DNA of 64,000 nt from CAZRIZ01 sp964600285 (GCA_964600285.1 CAZRIZ010000001.1:1-64000); one strand, 5' to 3'. Numbered from the stretch's first letter, positions 43,525 through 51,242 are shown. Translations and numbers: made by a program. The notes: generated from the letters alone by a model not told the origin.

Positions 43525-43534
43525 CCTATGGCGG

Positions 43535-43882
43535 TTACGCAGTCGCTGTGGCGATACGCCTCAGCGTTGCGTGATTGGTGTTGCCGTTGTTTCGGCAGCA
43601 CCAGTCGTCGCCACATTTGTGGAGGTGAAACTGAGCCTCAAGCTCAGTTCCATATTGATCCTCGCCACGAACGGTGACGCTTCCGTCACCGTTGGGCGAG
43701 CAGTTTCGGGGGAAGAGCAGGATTACTTGGTGAATCCCGTCACCAATTCTCCTCAGGAATGCCAGGTTAGCGCTTCCGCTTCGGTTTCCCTCCGCGGTTA
43801 AGGCGAGAGCCTTTTTTAGGTGATGTTCCTCATATTCTCTGAGTGTTGTCACCTGGATTCCTTTTCCTAGTTCTGTCGCCAT
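43535..43882 (-). CDS. G+C-rich orphan gene, unknown
   Basis: 115 residues. An N-terminal helix (LREYEEHHLKKALALTAEG) and a beta-rich part with QVILLFPRNCSPNGDGSVTV; cysteines and histidines cluster near the end (LHKCGDDWCCRNN), perhaps a metal site. No family recognised. Composition is richer in G+C than its neighbours. It has its own promoter, structured leader, GGAGGG ribosome site and terminator, so it is a self-contained unit and probably acquired. Confidence 0.7.
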   Translation of the reverse strand: MATELGKGIQVTTLREYEEHHLKKALALTAEGNRSGSANLAFLRRIGDGIHQVILLFPRNCSPNGDGSVTVRGEDQYGTELEAQFHLHKCGDDWCCRNNGNTNHATLRRIATATA

Positions 43883-43988
43883 GATTCGTCCCTCCAGTAT
43901 ATAAAAGCTCTATCGCCAATGACGATAGGCACGCGTTGGCTTGCACCAACGATACTTCTTATTATACAGTAAAATGCAAAAAAGTCAA
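43883..43988 (-). promoter_or_regulatory. Promoter and two-hairpin leader of the 115-residue gene
   Basis: Minus-strand TTGACT (43983-43988), 16-bp spacer, TATAAT (43961-43966). The leader holds two perfect 6-bp hairpins: 43934-43951 (CGTTGG/CCAACG) and 43910-43928 (CTATCG/CGATAG), then GGAGGG. Confidence 0.65.
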
Positions 43989-44089
43989 TAGGCTTAAGGC
44001 TTTCTTGTTAACCCATCGCACGTCAACTATCGCCCTAGTAATAGATTTATTTAGGCAGTATTTTCAAGTTTGGGGTAAAATTAGGGTAT

Positions 44090-45082
44090 ATGAATTTAAG
44101 TAAGCCTAAAAAATCCAACAAGCCATATTTGTTGATTTGCTTGCTTTTGCTAGCTGTTATTTCGGGCGGTTACTTATATCACAAAAAAGACAAGCTAGTA
44201 GTCGCTATTTATTCCGCACTTGAAGAAACCTTAGTTCCAAACCAAGTAAAATTCACGCCCAAGCCTCCGTTACCAGTTTGGCCAGTTGACGCGTCGAGCT
44301 ATTATGGTCGAAACATCATGGTCTACGACACGGTAAACGAGTGGGCTTTATTGCGTAAGGACGTTGATAGCTCTGTGCCGATTGCGTCATTGACTAAAAT
44401 CATGACGACGATCTTAGCGATTGAGCACCTAGAAGACTTACGGGCCAGCGTTAAAATTGATGGCGCCGTATTGTCAAATCTTTGGGCTAAAAATGCCTCA
44501 ATGGCTGGGTTTGCGTCTGGTGAAACAGTCAAGTATCTCGATCTACTTTATGCAACTGTTCTACCGAGCGGAGGTGAGGCGGCTACGATTTTGGCTAATG
44601 AGGTTTCTGTTCGGAAGGGAGACTTCATCAAGCTAATGAACCAAAAAGCCCATGAATTAAAAATGACTAATACTGTTTTTACCAATCCAACTGGCCTAGA
44701 TAGCTCCACCCAGGTGTCGTCAGCTCGAGATATGGTTAGTTTATTGCGTTATGCTCTGAGGAGCCCGATTTTTCGCCAAATTTTTACTACTCGTGAATAT
44801 GTGACTACGCCTACGCCACAGCACCCGAATGGGATTAAAATGCACAGCACCGTGCTATCACGAATCAGCGAGTCTGAGCAACAAGACTTTAAGATACTTG
44901 GCGGAAAATCAGGCACGACCTATGGAGCTGGTCTGTGTTGGGCAGTATTGGCTGAGGTGGAAGGGCGCGAGTTTATAGTCGTTACATTAGGCGCGCCATT
45001 AGATAATTTAGCAAACCCAACCCTCTATCAAAAAAGAGATGTTTTGAGCTTGGCTGGAACGATAGTCGAGATAGATAAGTAG
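44090..45082 (+). CDS. D-alanyl-D-alanine carboxypeptidase (S11, PBP5-like)
   Basis: 330 residues; trims pentapeptide side chains of peptidoglycan outside the membrane. A signal anchor (about 13-28) precedes the penicillin-binding domain with SxxK (ASLTKIM), a second motif reading LPSGGEAA (the usual Asn of SxN is replaced) and GGKSGTT (KTG-type). The PBP5 C-terminal stalk domain is absent. TAAAAT (44076-44081) ends 8 nt before the ATG. Confidence 0.93.
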   Translation: MNLSKPKKSNKPYLLICLLLLAVISGGYLYHKKDKLVVAIYSALEETLVPNQVKFTPKPPLPVWPVDASSYYGRNIMVYDTVNEWALLRKDVDSSVPIASLTKIMTTILAIEHLEDLRASVKIDGAVLSNLWAKNASMAGFASGETVKYLDLLYATVLPSGGEAATILANEVSVRKGDFIKLMNQKAHELKMTNTVFTNPTGLDSSTQVSSARDMVSLLRYALRSPIFRQIFTTREYVTTPTPQHPNGIKMHSTVLSRISESEQQDFKILGGKSGTTYGAGLCWAVLAEVEGREFIVVTLGAPLDNLANPTLYQKRDVLSLAGTIVEIDK

Positions 45083-45091
45083 TTCCTCGCT

Positions 45092-45120
45092 TTGTTCAAA
45101 TTAGTAAATTGGTGTAAAAT
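45092..45120 (+). promoter_or_regulatory. Promoter of tRNA-Leu (GAG)
   Basis: TTGTTC (45092-45097), 17-bp spacer, TAAAAT (45115-45120); the tRNA starts 22 nt later. Confidence 0.65.
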
Positions 45121-45141
45121 AGTTGCTGACGCTTGCTTTAT

Positions 45142-45228
45142 GCGCACATGGCGGAATTGGTATACGCGCTACCTTGAGGTGGTAGTGGGAGCAATCCTGT
45201 GGAGGTTCAAGTCCTCTTGTGCGCACCA
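45142..45228 (+). tRNA. tRNA-Leu (anticodon GAG)
   Basis: Class II tRNA. Acceptor GCGCACA pairs with TGTGCGC; anticodon stem CTACC/GGTAG encloses TTGAGGT, giving GAG; long variable arm; CCA encoded. Confidence 0.95.
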
Positions 45229-45252
45229 AATCACTCAACCGAGTGATTTTTT
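45228..45252 (+). terminator. Terminator of tRNA-Leu (GAG)
   Basis: AATCACTC-AACC-GAGTGATT followed by a T-run, beginning directly at the CCA end. Confidence 0.85.
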
Positions 45253-45321
45253 AGTGGGTAATTTTGTTTATCATATCAGGGCGTTTTGGCTAATCCAAGC
45301 TTAATACACGGGCACATTTTA

Positions 45322-45350
45322 TTGAGTTTTAAGGCAATTTATGTTATAAT
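45322..45350 (+). promoter_or_regulatory. Promoter of the 158-residue orphan gene
   Basis: TTGAGT (45322-45327), 17-bp spacer, TATAAT (45345-45350). Confidence 0.75.
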
Positions 45351-45356
45351 GATAAT

Positions 45357-45535
45357 ATTGTGGTCTTGGTGGAGCTACTAGCATGTTAAATGTCAAGTTA
45401 GATTGATAATGCCGTATTTTAATCTGTCTCTGGAATAAGCTTCGTGTCTATTGATTTGAAGCTTATTCTGGAGATAGACTCTCCAAGAAAGCTGGCGAGC
45501 TGAACGCAAACAGCCTTAAGCTGTCAGGAGGTAAT
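45357..45535 (+). promoter_or_regulatory. Long structured 5' leader
   Basis: About 180 nt between promoter and start codon. A 21-bp stem (45423-45443 with 45458-45478, three G-U pairs) with a 14-nt loop is followed by a small CAGC/GCTG hairpin just before AGGAGG. No known riboswitch is recognised. It could be a cis-regulatory RNA. Confidence 0.6.
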
Positions 45536-46012
45536 ATGTTTATTAGGGTAGCCCTTAACTCCGATGATCAGTTTTTCTTAAGATACTTATATCGCGAAAA
45601 GGAGTACCCGCGGGAGTTGAATTTTTCAAGAATTCCGTTTTTTAGCGATAGCGTTCGAAAATACGACAATGACAGTAAGCCGTTCGCCGATTTTCTAGAA
45701 TGTTACCAGAAAATCACAATCATTCACTGTATAGATGGTGCTAAAGTTGTGATTCCGGCTGTAGTATCTGTATGGCTCGGTCACAAATGCTATCTCGAAT
45801 TGTGGCCAACTAGTGAGGAGCTTGCGGCCCACAAGACGAACTTTCAACCTACGGCGAACCTTCTTGCATCGAGCACTATTTATGTATCCGGCAGCAAGCC
45901 CATGTTCGCACGAGACGAGCTAGAAAGGTCGTTCCGCACAGTACTCGATGTATTTACGGGAGGAATGTACCAAATCGCCAGAGAGCGGTATCGTGTGCGT
46001 TTAAGCCCCTAA
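45536..46012 (+). CDS. Orphan gene between tRNAs, unknown
   Basis: 158 residues, soluble, mixed alpha/beta. Readable blocks are FFLRYLYREKEYPRELNFS, IIHCIDGAKVVIPAVVSVW and LERSFRTVLDVFTGGMYQI. No family recognised and no catalytic motif evident. AGGAGG lies 6 nt before the ATG. It forms a single-gene unit with its own promoter, long folded leader and terminator, placed between tRNA-Leu and tRNA-Val. Confidence 0.7.
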   Translation: MFIRVALNSDDQFFLRYLYREKEYPRELNFSRIPFFSDSVRKYDNDSKPFADFLECYQKITIIHCIDGAKVVIPAVVSVWLGHKCYLELWPTSEELAAHKTNFQPTANLLASSTIYVSGSKPMFARDELERSFRTVLDVFTGGMYQIARERYRVRLSP

Positions 46013-46023
46013 CTTGATGAACA

Positions 46024-46049
46024 CAACCCCGGCCACATGTCGGGGTTTT
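46024..46049 (+). terminator. Terminator of the 158-residue gene
   Basis: AACCCCG pairs with CGGGGTT around a 9-nt loop, followed by TT. Its end overlaps the -35 box of the tRNA-Val promoter. Confidence 0.75.
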
Positions 46050-46076
46050 GCAGTATATAGCGCTTTGTGGTATTAT
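46048..46076 (+). promoter_or_regulatory. Promoter of tRNA-Val (UAC)
   Basis: TTGCAG (46048-46053), 17-bp spacer, TATTAT (46071-46076). Confidence 0.6.
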
Positions 46077-46098
46077 TCTCTAGCACTTACAAGGTTTT

Positions 46099-46175
46099 GG
46101 GCGACTAGCTCAGTTGGCTAGAGCGTCTCGTTTACACCGAGAAGGTCGGGGGTTCGAGCCCCTCGTCGCCCACCA
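46099..46175 (+). tRNA. tRNA-Val (anticodon UAC)
   Basis: Acceptor GGGCGAC pairs perfectly with GTCGCCC; anticodon stem TCTCG/CGAGA encloses TTTACAC, giving TAC; T-arm GGTTCGAGCC; CCA encoded. Confidence 0.95.
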
Positions 46176-46195
46176 CAGCAAAGAAACCTTTAGTT

Positions 46196-46218
46196 TCCGT
46201 CCCCAAGGCGGATTTTTT
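46196..46218 (+). terminator. Terminator of tRNA-Val (UAC)
   Basis: TCCGTC pairs with GGCGGA, followed by six T. Confidence 0.7.
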
Positions 46219-46308
46219 GATTTAAGTTTCGGGTTGAGCGAGCTACTTGCTGAAGCATGTTCCTCAATTTTTCGCAGTAAAGCTGGTTTATTTTGTCAGT
46301 AAGTTTTA

Positions 46309-46337
46309 TTGCAAAAACCTTAATAATATGAGATAAT
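46309..46337 (+). promoter_or_regulatory. Promoter of the 161-residue orphan gene
   Basis: TTGCAA (46309-46314), 17-bp spacer, GATAAT (46332-46337). Confidence 0.65.
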
Positions 46338-46372
46338 CTTAGAACCTAAAAAGGAGGGAGGAGGACTTTAAA

Positions 46373-46858
46373 TTGAAGTATTTACACGGAGTTGAAATTG
46401 CTCGTCCTGGTGGGATTGATAACTTGGCTAAGGAGCTAGTTAGAGGATCGTGGCATGAATTGAGCCGTTTCATGGATGAACTAGGGATGCAACTTCTTGG
46501 CCAATCCATAACAGACAGGCAAAGAGATCGTCCCATTCTAGCTAGTCTGGGAAAAAAGGCTAGTGAAAGTCTGTTGCTGTCGGCTAGGTTGATAACAACA
46601 ACTAGGTCGGCTCGAAAAGTGCGTTATGAGCTTGTGGATTTTGCTAAGCCAGTCTCGCGCTTGCGCTATGACGCTATCTTGAGATTCTTGAATTTGCTCA
46701 GTCTTGGTGTGCATCAAGATAGGCGTTTCAGAAAGAAGAATGGTAGTCTGGCACTATTCCATTTGAACCAAGCTAGGGTGGCGGTTGGTTACATGTTACG
46801 CATATCAAAGAAGCATCTTGATTTCAGTCGAGTTCCATTAATTGACTTCAATGAATGA
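46373..46858 (+). CDS. Orphan basic helical protein, unknown
   Basis: 161 residues, TTG start with AGGAGGGAGGAGG just upstream, an unusually strong ribosome site that may offset the weak start codon. The chain is helical and basic, with ESLLLSARLITTTRSARKV, RYDAILRFLNLLSLG and a basic patch (HQDRRFRKKNG), so nucleic-acid binding is possible (inference). No family recognised. A single-gene unit between two tRNA-Val genes, with promoter and terminator. Confidence 0.65.
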   Translation: MKYLHGVEIARPGGIDNLAKELVRGSWHELSRFMDELGMQLLGQSITDRQRDRPILASLGKKASESLLLSARLITTTRSARKVRYELVDFAKPVSRLRYDAILRFLNLLSLGVHQDRRFRKKNGSLALFHLNQARVAVGYMLRISKKHLDFSRVPLIDFNE

Positions 46859-46879
46859 CTGCGGTATTAAATCGCTCTT

Positions 46880-46910
46880 GCCCGAAGTTGTTGCTTCGGG
46901 CTTTTAATTT
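46880..46910 (+). terminator. Terminator of the 161-residue gene
   Basis: GCCCGAAG-TTGTTG-CTTCGGGC followed by TTTTAATTT. Confidence 0.85.
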
Positions 46911-46945
46911 TAACTTGGTAGGGATATAATTTAGTTGTCACTTTT

Positions 46946-47022
46946 GGGAAATTAGCTCAGTTGGCTAGAGCGCAGCATTCACATTGCTGAGGTCACAGGT
47001 TCAAGCCCTGTATTTCCCACCA
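46946..47022 (+). tRNA. tRNA-Val (anticodon CAC)
   Basis: Acceptor GGGAAAT pairs with ATTTCCC; anticodon stem CAGCA/TGCTG encloses TTCACAT, giving CAC; T-arm GGTTCAAGCC; CCA encoded. TATAAT (46925-46930) lies 15 nt upstream with a poor -35 box. Confidence 0.95.
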
Positions 47023-47043
47023 AGAAAGAACAATTTTCGAAGA

Positions 47044-47068
47044 AGTCGCCCACTGGGGTGGCTTTTTG
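47044..47068 (+). terminator. Terminator of tRNA-Val (CAC)
   Basis: AGTCGCCC pairs with GGGTGGCT (two G-U) and is followed by TTTT. A separate perfect inverted repeat TTACGT/ACGTAA lies at 47071-47087. Confidence 0.65.
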
Positions 47069-47153
47069 ATTTACGTTATGTACGTAAGCATAAGCTCTCT
47101 GGTTCACAGTCATGATATAATATAGTTAGAATAATACAAGGAGCATAACTTCA

Positions 47154-47708
47154 ATGGCAACACAACCACAACCACCAGTCACCCCACCAACAGAGGGCGC
47201 TGATACGCAGTATGGTCCCGCACCAGTCGATCAGAATACACCGTATCAGCAACAGCCCGTTAACCAACAATATTTCGCTCAACCACAAGCTGCACCAGTT
47301 CAATATGTTGTTATGGCACAATCACTCAAGGGCGTCCGTGGTTGGCTCCTATTCTTCACAGTTTCTTTTGCCATCGCTGGTTTGGGTTACATAGGCACCT
47401 TCTTCGCCTCGATGGGTGACGACAACACAAATATTGTTAACCTTTTGTTTATGCCAGTCTTGGCCGGTCTTTCACTTGCGGCGACTGTGACAATTGCAAT
47501 GGAAAAGAAGATTGGTAAATGGCTTGGAATTGCCGTATGTGCTACTGTCGCCGTTCACGGTGCGATTAATACGATTGTACAGTCTTCCGCAAGTGGTGAG
47601 ACTGCGCCTATGATAATGTCTGGCATTGTCGCTGGAATAGTCTCGTCTGGGTTGATGGCGTTATACTTCTTTGTTTCACGCCGAGTCAAAGAAACTCTTA
47701 TTAAATAA
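47154..47708 (+). CDS. Four-segment membrane protein, DUF2569-like, copy 1
   Basis: 184 residues. A disordered Gln/Pro N-terminus of about 55 residues (QPQPPVTPPTEG, TPYQQQPVNQQYFAQPQ) precedes GVRGWLLFFT, which resembles the opening of DUF2569 (YdgK-like) membrane domains, and four hydrophobic segments ending in RRVKETLIK. AAGGAG lies 10 nt before the ATG; TATAAT is at 47116-47121. Paralogue of the next gene. Function unknown. Confidence 0.8.
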   Translation: MATQPQPPVTPPTEGADTQYGPAPVDQNTPYQQQPVNQQYFAQPQAAPVQYVVMAQSLKGVRGWLLFFTVSFAIAGLGYIGTFFASMGDDNTNIVNLLFMPVLAGLSLAATVTIAMEKKIGKWLGIAVCATVAVHGAINTIVQSSASGETAPMIMSGIVAGIVSSGLMALYFFVSRRVKETLIK

Positions 47709-47739
47709 GGCTTACTTTGGGTTACTAAGTTGAACTCGA

Positions 47740-47769
47740 AACAGCCGGCCTAGTGCCGGCTGTTTGATT
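47740..47769 (+). terminator. Terminator of membrane-protein copy 1
   Basis: AACAGCCGGC-CTAGT-GCCGGCTGTT followed by TGATTT; the same hairpin follows copy 2. Confidence 0.8.
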
Positions 47770-47792
47770 TATGGCCATAAATATGATAAAAT
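47764..47792 (+). promoter_or_regulatory. Promoter of membrane-protein copy 2
   Basis: TTGATT (47764-47769), 17-bp spacer, TAAAAT (47787-47792). The -35 box sits in the terminator tail. A second TATAAT at 47828-47833 matches the one before copy 1. Confidence 0.6.
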
Positions 47793-47865
47793 AGAAAGAT
47801 AGCACATTGCTGATGTCACAGTCATGATATAATGTGGTCAGAATAATACAAGGAGCACAACTTTA

Positions 47866-48447
47866 ATGGCAACACAACCACAACCACCAGTCACTCCGTC
47901 AACGGGTGGTACTGACGCACAGGCCAATACGCAATATGGTCCCGCACCAGTCGATCAGAATACACCGTATCAGCAACAGCCCGTCAATCAACAACATTTC
48001 GCTCAACCACAAGTTGCGCCAGTTCAGGGCGCTGTTACGGCACAGCCTAGAAAGGGTATTCGGGGCTGGCTATTATTCTTTACGATTATGTTTGTCATAG
48101 CTGGTTTTAGTACCATCACCAATATTTTCATCTCAATAGGCAATGATGTAAATATCGCCAACCTTTTATTCGGGCTAATCTTTGCCGGTCTTTCTATTGC
48201 GGCGGCCGTAACGATTACAATAGAAAAGAAGATCGGTAGATGGCTTGCGATTGCTGCCTGGGCTTGTCGTATTGTCCAAACTATATTCGACCTCATCTTC
48301 AACTTTGATATTACTGTTGAGGCTTCCAATAATAATCTAAGCGTACCCTTGCTGATCTTTGGCATTGTTTTTGCAATGGCTTTACTCGCTCTCCCACTAC
48401 TTTATTTCTTAACTTCACGCCAAGTCAAAGAAACGCTTATTAAATAA
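47866..48447 (+). CDS. Four-segment membrane protein, DUF2569-like, copy 2
   Basis: 193 residues, clearly paralogous to copy 1. The N-terminus, GIRGWLLFFT, the KKIGRWL loop and the RQVKETLIK tail are near-identical, while membrane segments 1-4 have diverged. A few residues are inserted after the first Pro-rich block (TDAQANTQYGPAP) and near segment 3. Same AAGGAG ribosome site. Function unknown; divergence inside the membrane with fixed ends suggests different ligands or partners (inference). Confidence 0.8.
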   Translation: MATQPQPPVTPSTGGTDAQANTQYGPAPVDQNTPYQQQPVNQQHFAQPQVAPVQGAVTAQPRKGIRGWLLFFTIMFVIAGFSTITNIFISIGNDVNIANLLFGLIFAGLSIAAAVTITIEKKIGRWLAIAAWACRIVQTIFDLIFNFDITVEASNNNLSVPLLIFGIVFAMALLALPLLYFLTSRQVKETLIK

Positions 48448-48478
48448 GGCTCACTTTGGGCTGCTAAGTTGAACCCGC

Positions 48479-48508
48479 AACAGTCGGCCTAGTGCCGGCT
48501 GTTTGATT
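48479..48508 (+). terminator. Terminator of membrane-protein copy 2
   Basis: Same hairpin as after copy 1, with one C-to-T change that keeps pairing as G-U. Confidence 0.8.
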
Positions 48509-48531
48509 TATGGCCATAAATATGATAAAAT
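48503..48531 (+). promoter_or_regulatory. Promoter of the 209-residue orphan gene
   Basis: TTGATT (48503-48508), 17-bp spacer, TAAAAT (48526-48531): a duplicate of the promoter at 47764-47792, so this gene took over the last copy of the repeat. Confidence 0.65.
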
Positions 48532-48578
48532 AGAAGGATAGCACATTAATAATGTGATAGGCAAAAGGAGGGGTTTGT

Positions 48579-49208
48579 ATGAAAACAAACAATGGCCTGA
48601 CAGAGTCGAATACAGACAACATTGTTCTGAGTGGGCTTGAGTCCAAAATACTTGTAGCTGTAGTTAAGCGAGCCATCAGAGAGTTTTGTCCTGGTGTTAC
48701 TTACGGAACCTTTATTTTGGACGTTCAACGCTGGAACCATAAGGCGGAGAATGTTCTGCGATTCGATCTGCCATGGGGCTGTTTGTTTAAGGATCCACTT
48801 GAGGGCGAAGTAACTAATTTTTCTGTTTCAGCTAAATCAGCGATTGATTTGTTTCTTTGCGACGAAGCTTACGATGAAGTCTCGACTGGTATCTATGCTT
48901 TTGGTGAGAGCAAGGTCTTGGTTGCCAACACCTCTTCAGAACGGTTCCTTGCTTCATTCTACGGAAATTTTCCACCTAATGAGGGTGGTATAGAGTGGAA
49001 GGAGGAAAAGAAACTGTGGAGTGGTGCTGATTCTGTCTTGGCGGTGGTCGCCGAAACCTTGATGCATTTGCGACCACATGATTCTAGACTATCTAACGAA
49101 GAACGTCGTGCCCTGTTCCAATATGGCGCTCCGTTTGAGATTAGGAGTTTCATTAGGGGTGCGCTTAGGGCTGAAGGCTGGAACGCCCATTATTCCTCTG
49201 ACGCATAG
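48579..49208 (+). CDS. Orphan soluble protein, unknown
   Basis: 209 residues. Blocks such as LESKILVAVVKRAIREFCPG, FDLPWGCLFKDPLEGEVTN and LFLCDEAYDEVSTGIYAFGE suggest a compact alpha/beta domain, with a charged C-terminal helix (LSNEERRALFQYGAP). No family recognised. AAGGAGGGG lies 7 nt before the ATG. It is expressed from the duplicated promoter of the membrane-protein repeat and ends with a strong terminator. Confidence 0.7.
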   Translation: MKTNNGLTESNTDNIVLSGLESKILVAVVKRAIREFCPGVTYGTFILDVQRWNHKAENVLRFDLPWGCLFKDPLEGEVTNFSVSAKSAIDLFLCDEAYDEVSTGIYAFGESKVLVANTSSERFLASFYGNFPPNEGGIEWKEEKKLWSGADSVLAVVAETLMHLRPHDSRLSNEERRALFQYGAPFEIRSFIRGALRAEGWNAHYSSDA

Positions 49209-49238
49209 CAATCACAACTGCTCATTTATTGAGCAAAT

Positions 49239-49264
49239 TGTCCTCCGTTCGCGGAGGATTTTTA
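49239..49264 (+). terminator. Terminator of the 209-residue gene
   Basis: TCCTCCG-TTCG-CGGAGGA followed by TTTTTA. Confidence 0.85.
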
Positions 49265-49322
49265 TTGGGTTAACGCTTGTTTTACTCTTGGTTTTGTGAT
49301 AGAGTATACCGATTGTAATTAT

Positions 49323-51146
49323 ATGAAAAAGTTTACAGCCGATAAAATTCGCAATATCGCTATTATTGCTCACGTTGATCACGGCAAGACCACGCTAGTT
49401 GATGGTCTGCTTAAGCAATCGCATACTTTTCGTGATAACCAATCTGAAATGTCGCAAAAACTAATCATGGATTCTGGCTCTCAAGAGGCTGAGCGTGGTA
49501 TTACGATTACAGCCAAGAATACGGCAGTTTATTACCAAGATTATAAAATTAACATTGTAGATACGCCTGGGCACGCTGATTTTGCTAGCGAGGTTGAGCG
49601 TACGCTTAATATGGCTGACGGCGTGTTGCTACTAGTTGACGCCCAAGAGGGCGCTATGCCTCAAACCAAATTTGTGCTGTCTAAAGCCCTAGAGTTAGGG
49701 CTGACGCCAGTTGTGGTTGTAAATAAAATCGACAAGCCTGGCCGAGAGATTGATCAAGTAGAGGATAATTTAGCGGATTTATTTCTAGAATTGGCCACGA
49801 CTGAAGAGCAACTACAATATCCGGTCTATTATGCTGTTGGGCGTGACGGTAAGGCCTGGAATAATATTCCAAACTCTACAGATGAGCCAGCTGATTTGAC
49901 GCCAATATTTGAAGCAATTATTCATGATATCCCCGCACCAACTGTTTCTGACGGAGCTTTTCAAATGCAAGTGGCGAGTTTGAACTACGATAGTTTCTTA
50001 GGTAAATACTCAATCGGACGGATTAAGCGAGGTGTGGCCAAGGCTGGTATGCCGGTAGCCTTAATCAACCGCACGGGCGATATTCACAAAACTAAAATTG
50101 ACAAATTATTCACTTTTCACGGTTTAAATAAAGAAGAAGTCTCAGAGGCTGACGCTGGCGATGTCATCGCGTTAGTCGGCGTTGGTCAGAGTGAAATTGG
50201 CGACACTATTGCCGATCTTGCCAACCCAGAAGCTTTGCCAGTTATAAAAATTGATCCACCAACCATTAGTATGTACTTAGGACCAAATACCAGTCCGATG
50301 AAAGGTCGCGAGGGTGAATTTACGACTTCACGACAGTTAGGCGAGCGTTTGGTGCGTGAACTTGAAACTAATGTGGGGCTGAAGGTCGTCGACACTGGCA
50401 TCGGTTTTACGATTTCTGGTAGGGGCGAGTTGCATCTTAGTGTCTTGATAGAAGCAATGCGTCGTGAAGGCTATGAGTGCGAAGTTGGTCGTCCCGAAGT
50501 TATCACTATCACCGAAGATGGTGTCACTAAAGAGCCAATTGAAGAATTTTATATTGAAATAGCGCCAGAATTTATGGGTGTAGTCAGTCAAGAGCTTGGT
50601 TCACGCTATGCCGAACTTATTAAGCAGGAGAGTTTGACGTCAAACAATATTCGCTTAGTCTATAAAATCCCTACTAGAGCTTTGATTGGTTTGAGGAGTT
50701 TGTTGCTTACTTTGACTAAAGGAACGGCAGTTATGAGTGCTATACCACTTGGTTACGAACCAGTTGGAGAGAAATTCACTTCCAATAGAACCGGTGTTCT
50801 GATTGCTTTTGAGGCTGGCTTGTCGACTGCTTATGCGCTAGAGAGTGCAAAAACCCGTGGTGAATTATTTATTGGACCAGCCACAGAGGTTTATGCGGGT
50901 ATGATCGTTGGCCAAAATAATCGCTACGAAGACTTAGAGATTAACGTTTGCAAAGAAAAGCACTTGACTAACATGCGATCGAAATCTTCTGACGGCATGG
51001 TACAGTTAAGCCCTTATCGCAAATTAAGCCTAGAACAATCAATTGATTTTTTGAATGTCGATGAACTACTAGAAGTTACGCCAAAAAGTTTGCGCCTGAG
51101 AAAAAAGATTCTCGACCCAATCTTGCGCAAGCGAGCTGGTAAATAG
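49323..51146 (+). CDS. typA: Ribosome-associated GTPase TypA/BipA
   Basis: 607 residues; a translational GTPase related to EF-G and LepA that acts in ribosome assembly and stress. G motifs are AHVDHGKTT, RGITITAKN (switch I), DTPGHADF and NKID; the BipA-specific C-terminal domain is complete (NMRSKSSDGMVQL). I start at the ATG at 49323 (MKKFTADKIRNIAI), the usual family N-terminus, rather than at an ATG 27 nt upstream. A TATACC box lies 12 nt before it. Confidence 0.97.
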   Translation: MKKFTADKIRNIAIIAHVDHGKTTLVDGLLKQSHTFRDNQSEMSQKLIMDSGSQEAERGITITAKNTAVYYQDYKINIVDTPGHADFASEVERTLNMADGVLLLVDAQEGAMPQTKFVLSKALELGLTPVVVVNKIDKPGREIDQVEDNLADLFLELATTEEQLQYPVYYAVGRDGKAWNNIPNSTDEPADLTPIFEAIIHDIPAPTVSDGAFQMQVASLNYDSFLGKYSIGRIKRGVAKAGMPVALINRTGDIHKTKIDKLFTFHGLNKEEVSEADAGDVIALVGVGQSEIGDTIADLANPEALPVIKIDPPTISMYLGPNTSPMKGREGEFTTSRQLGERLVRELETNVGLKVVDTGIGFTISGRGELHLSVLIEAMRREGYECEVGRPEVITITEDGVTKEPIEEFYIEIAPEFMGVVSQELGSRYAELIKQESLTSNNIRLVYKIPTRALIGLRSLLLTLTKGTAVMSAIPLGYEPVGEKFTSNRTGVLIAFEAGLSTAYALESAKTRGELFIGPATEVYAGMIVGQNNRYEDLEINVCKEKHLTNMRSKSSDGMVQLSPYRKLSLEQSIDFLNVDELLEVTPKSLRLRKKILDPILRKRAGK

Positions 51147-51205
51147 ACAGTAAGCGTCTGCCACTTGATTTTTTTGTCGTCTTGTGCTAGTATTGATTTA
51201 TACGC

Positions 51206-51240
51206 AAAGAAACCACTCCGCAAAAAAGGGTGGTTTTTGA
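51206..51240. terminator. Bidirectional terminator between typA and rarA
   Basis: AACCACTC pairs with GGGTGGTT; a T-run follows on the plus strand and TTTCTTTG on the minus strand, between convergent genes. Confidence 0.75.
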
Positions 51241-51242
51241 TT

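Larger units (their letters stand above)
47105..48548 (+). repeat. Tandem duplication of a gene with its flanks
   Basis: About 710-740 bp, from CACAGTCATGATATAAT (47105 and 47817) through the gene, terminator hairpin and following promoter (to about 47809 and 48548), occurs twice in tandem. The gene copies are offset by 712 bp and the downstream flanks by 739 bp; the 27-bp difference is the extra length of the second gene. Flanks are much better conserved than the hydrophobic coding parts. Confidence 0.9.
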
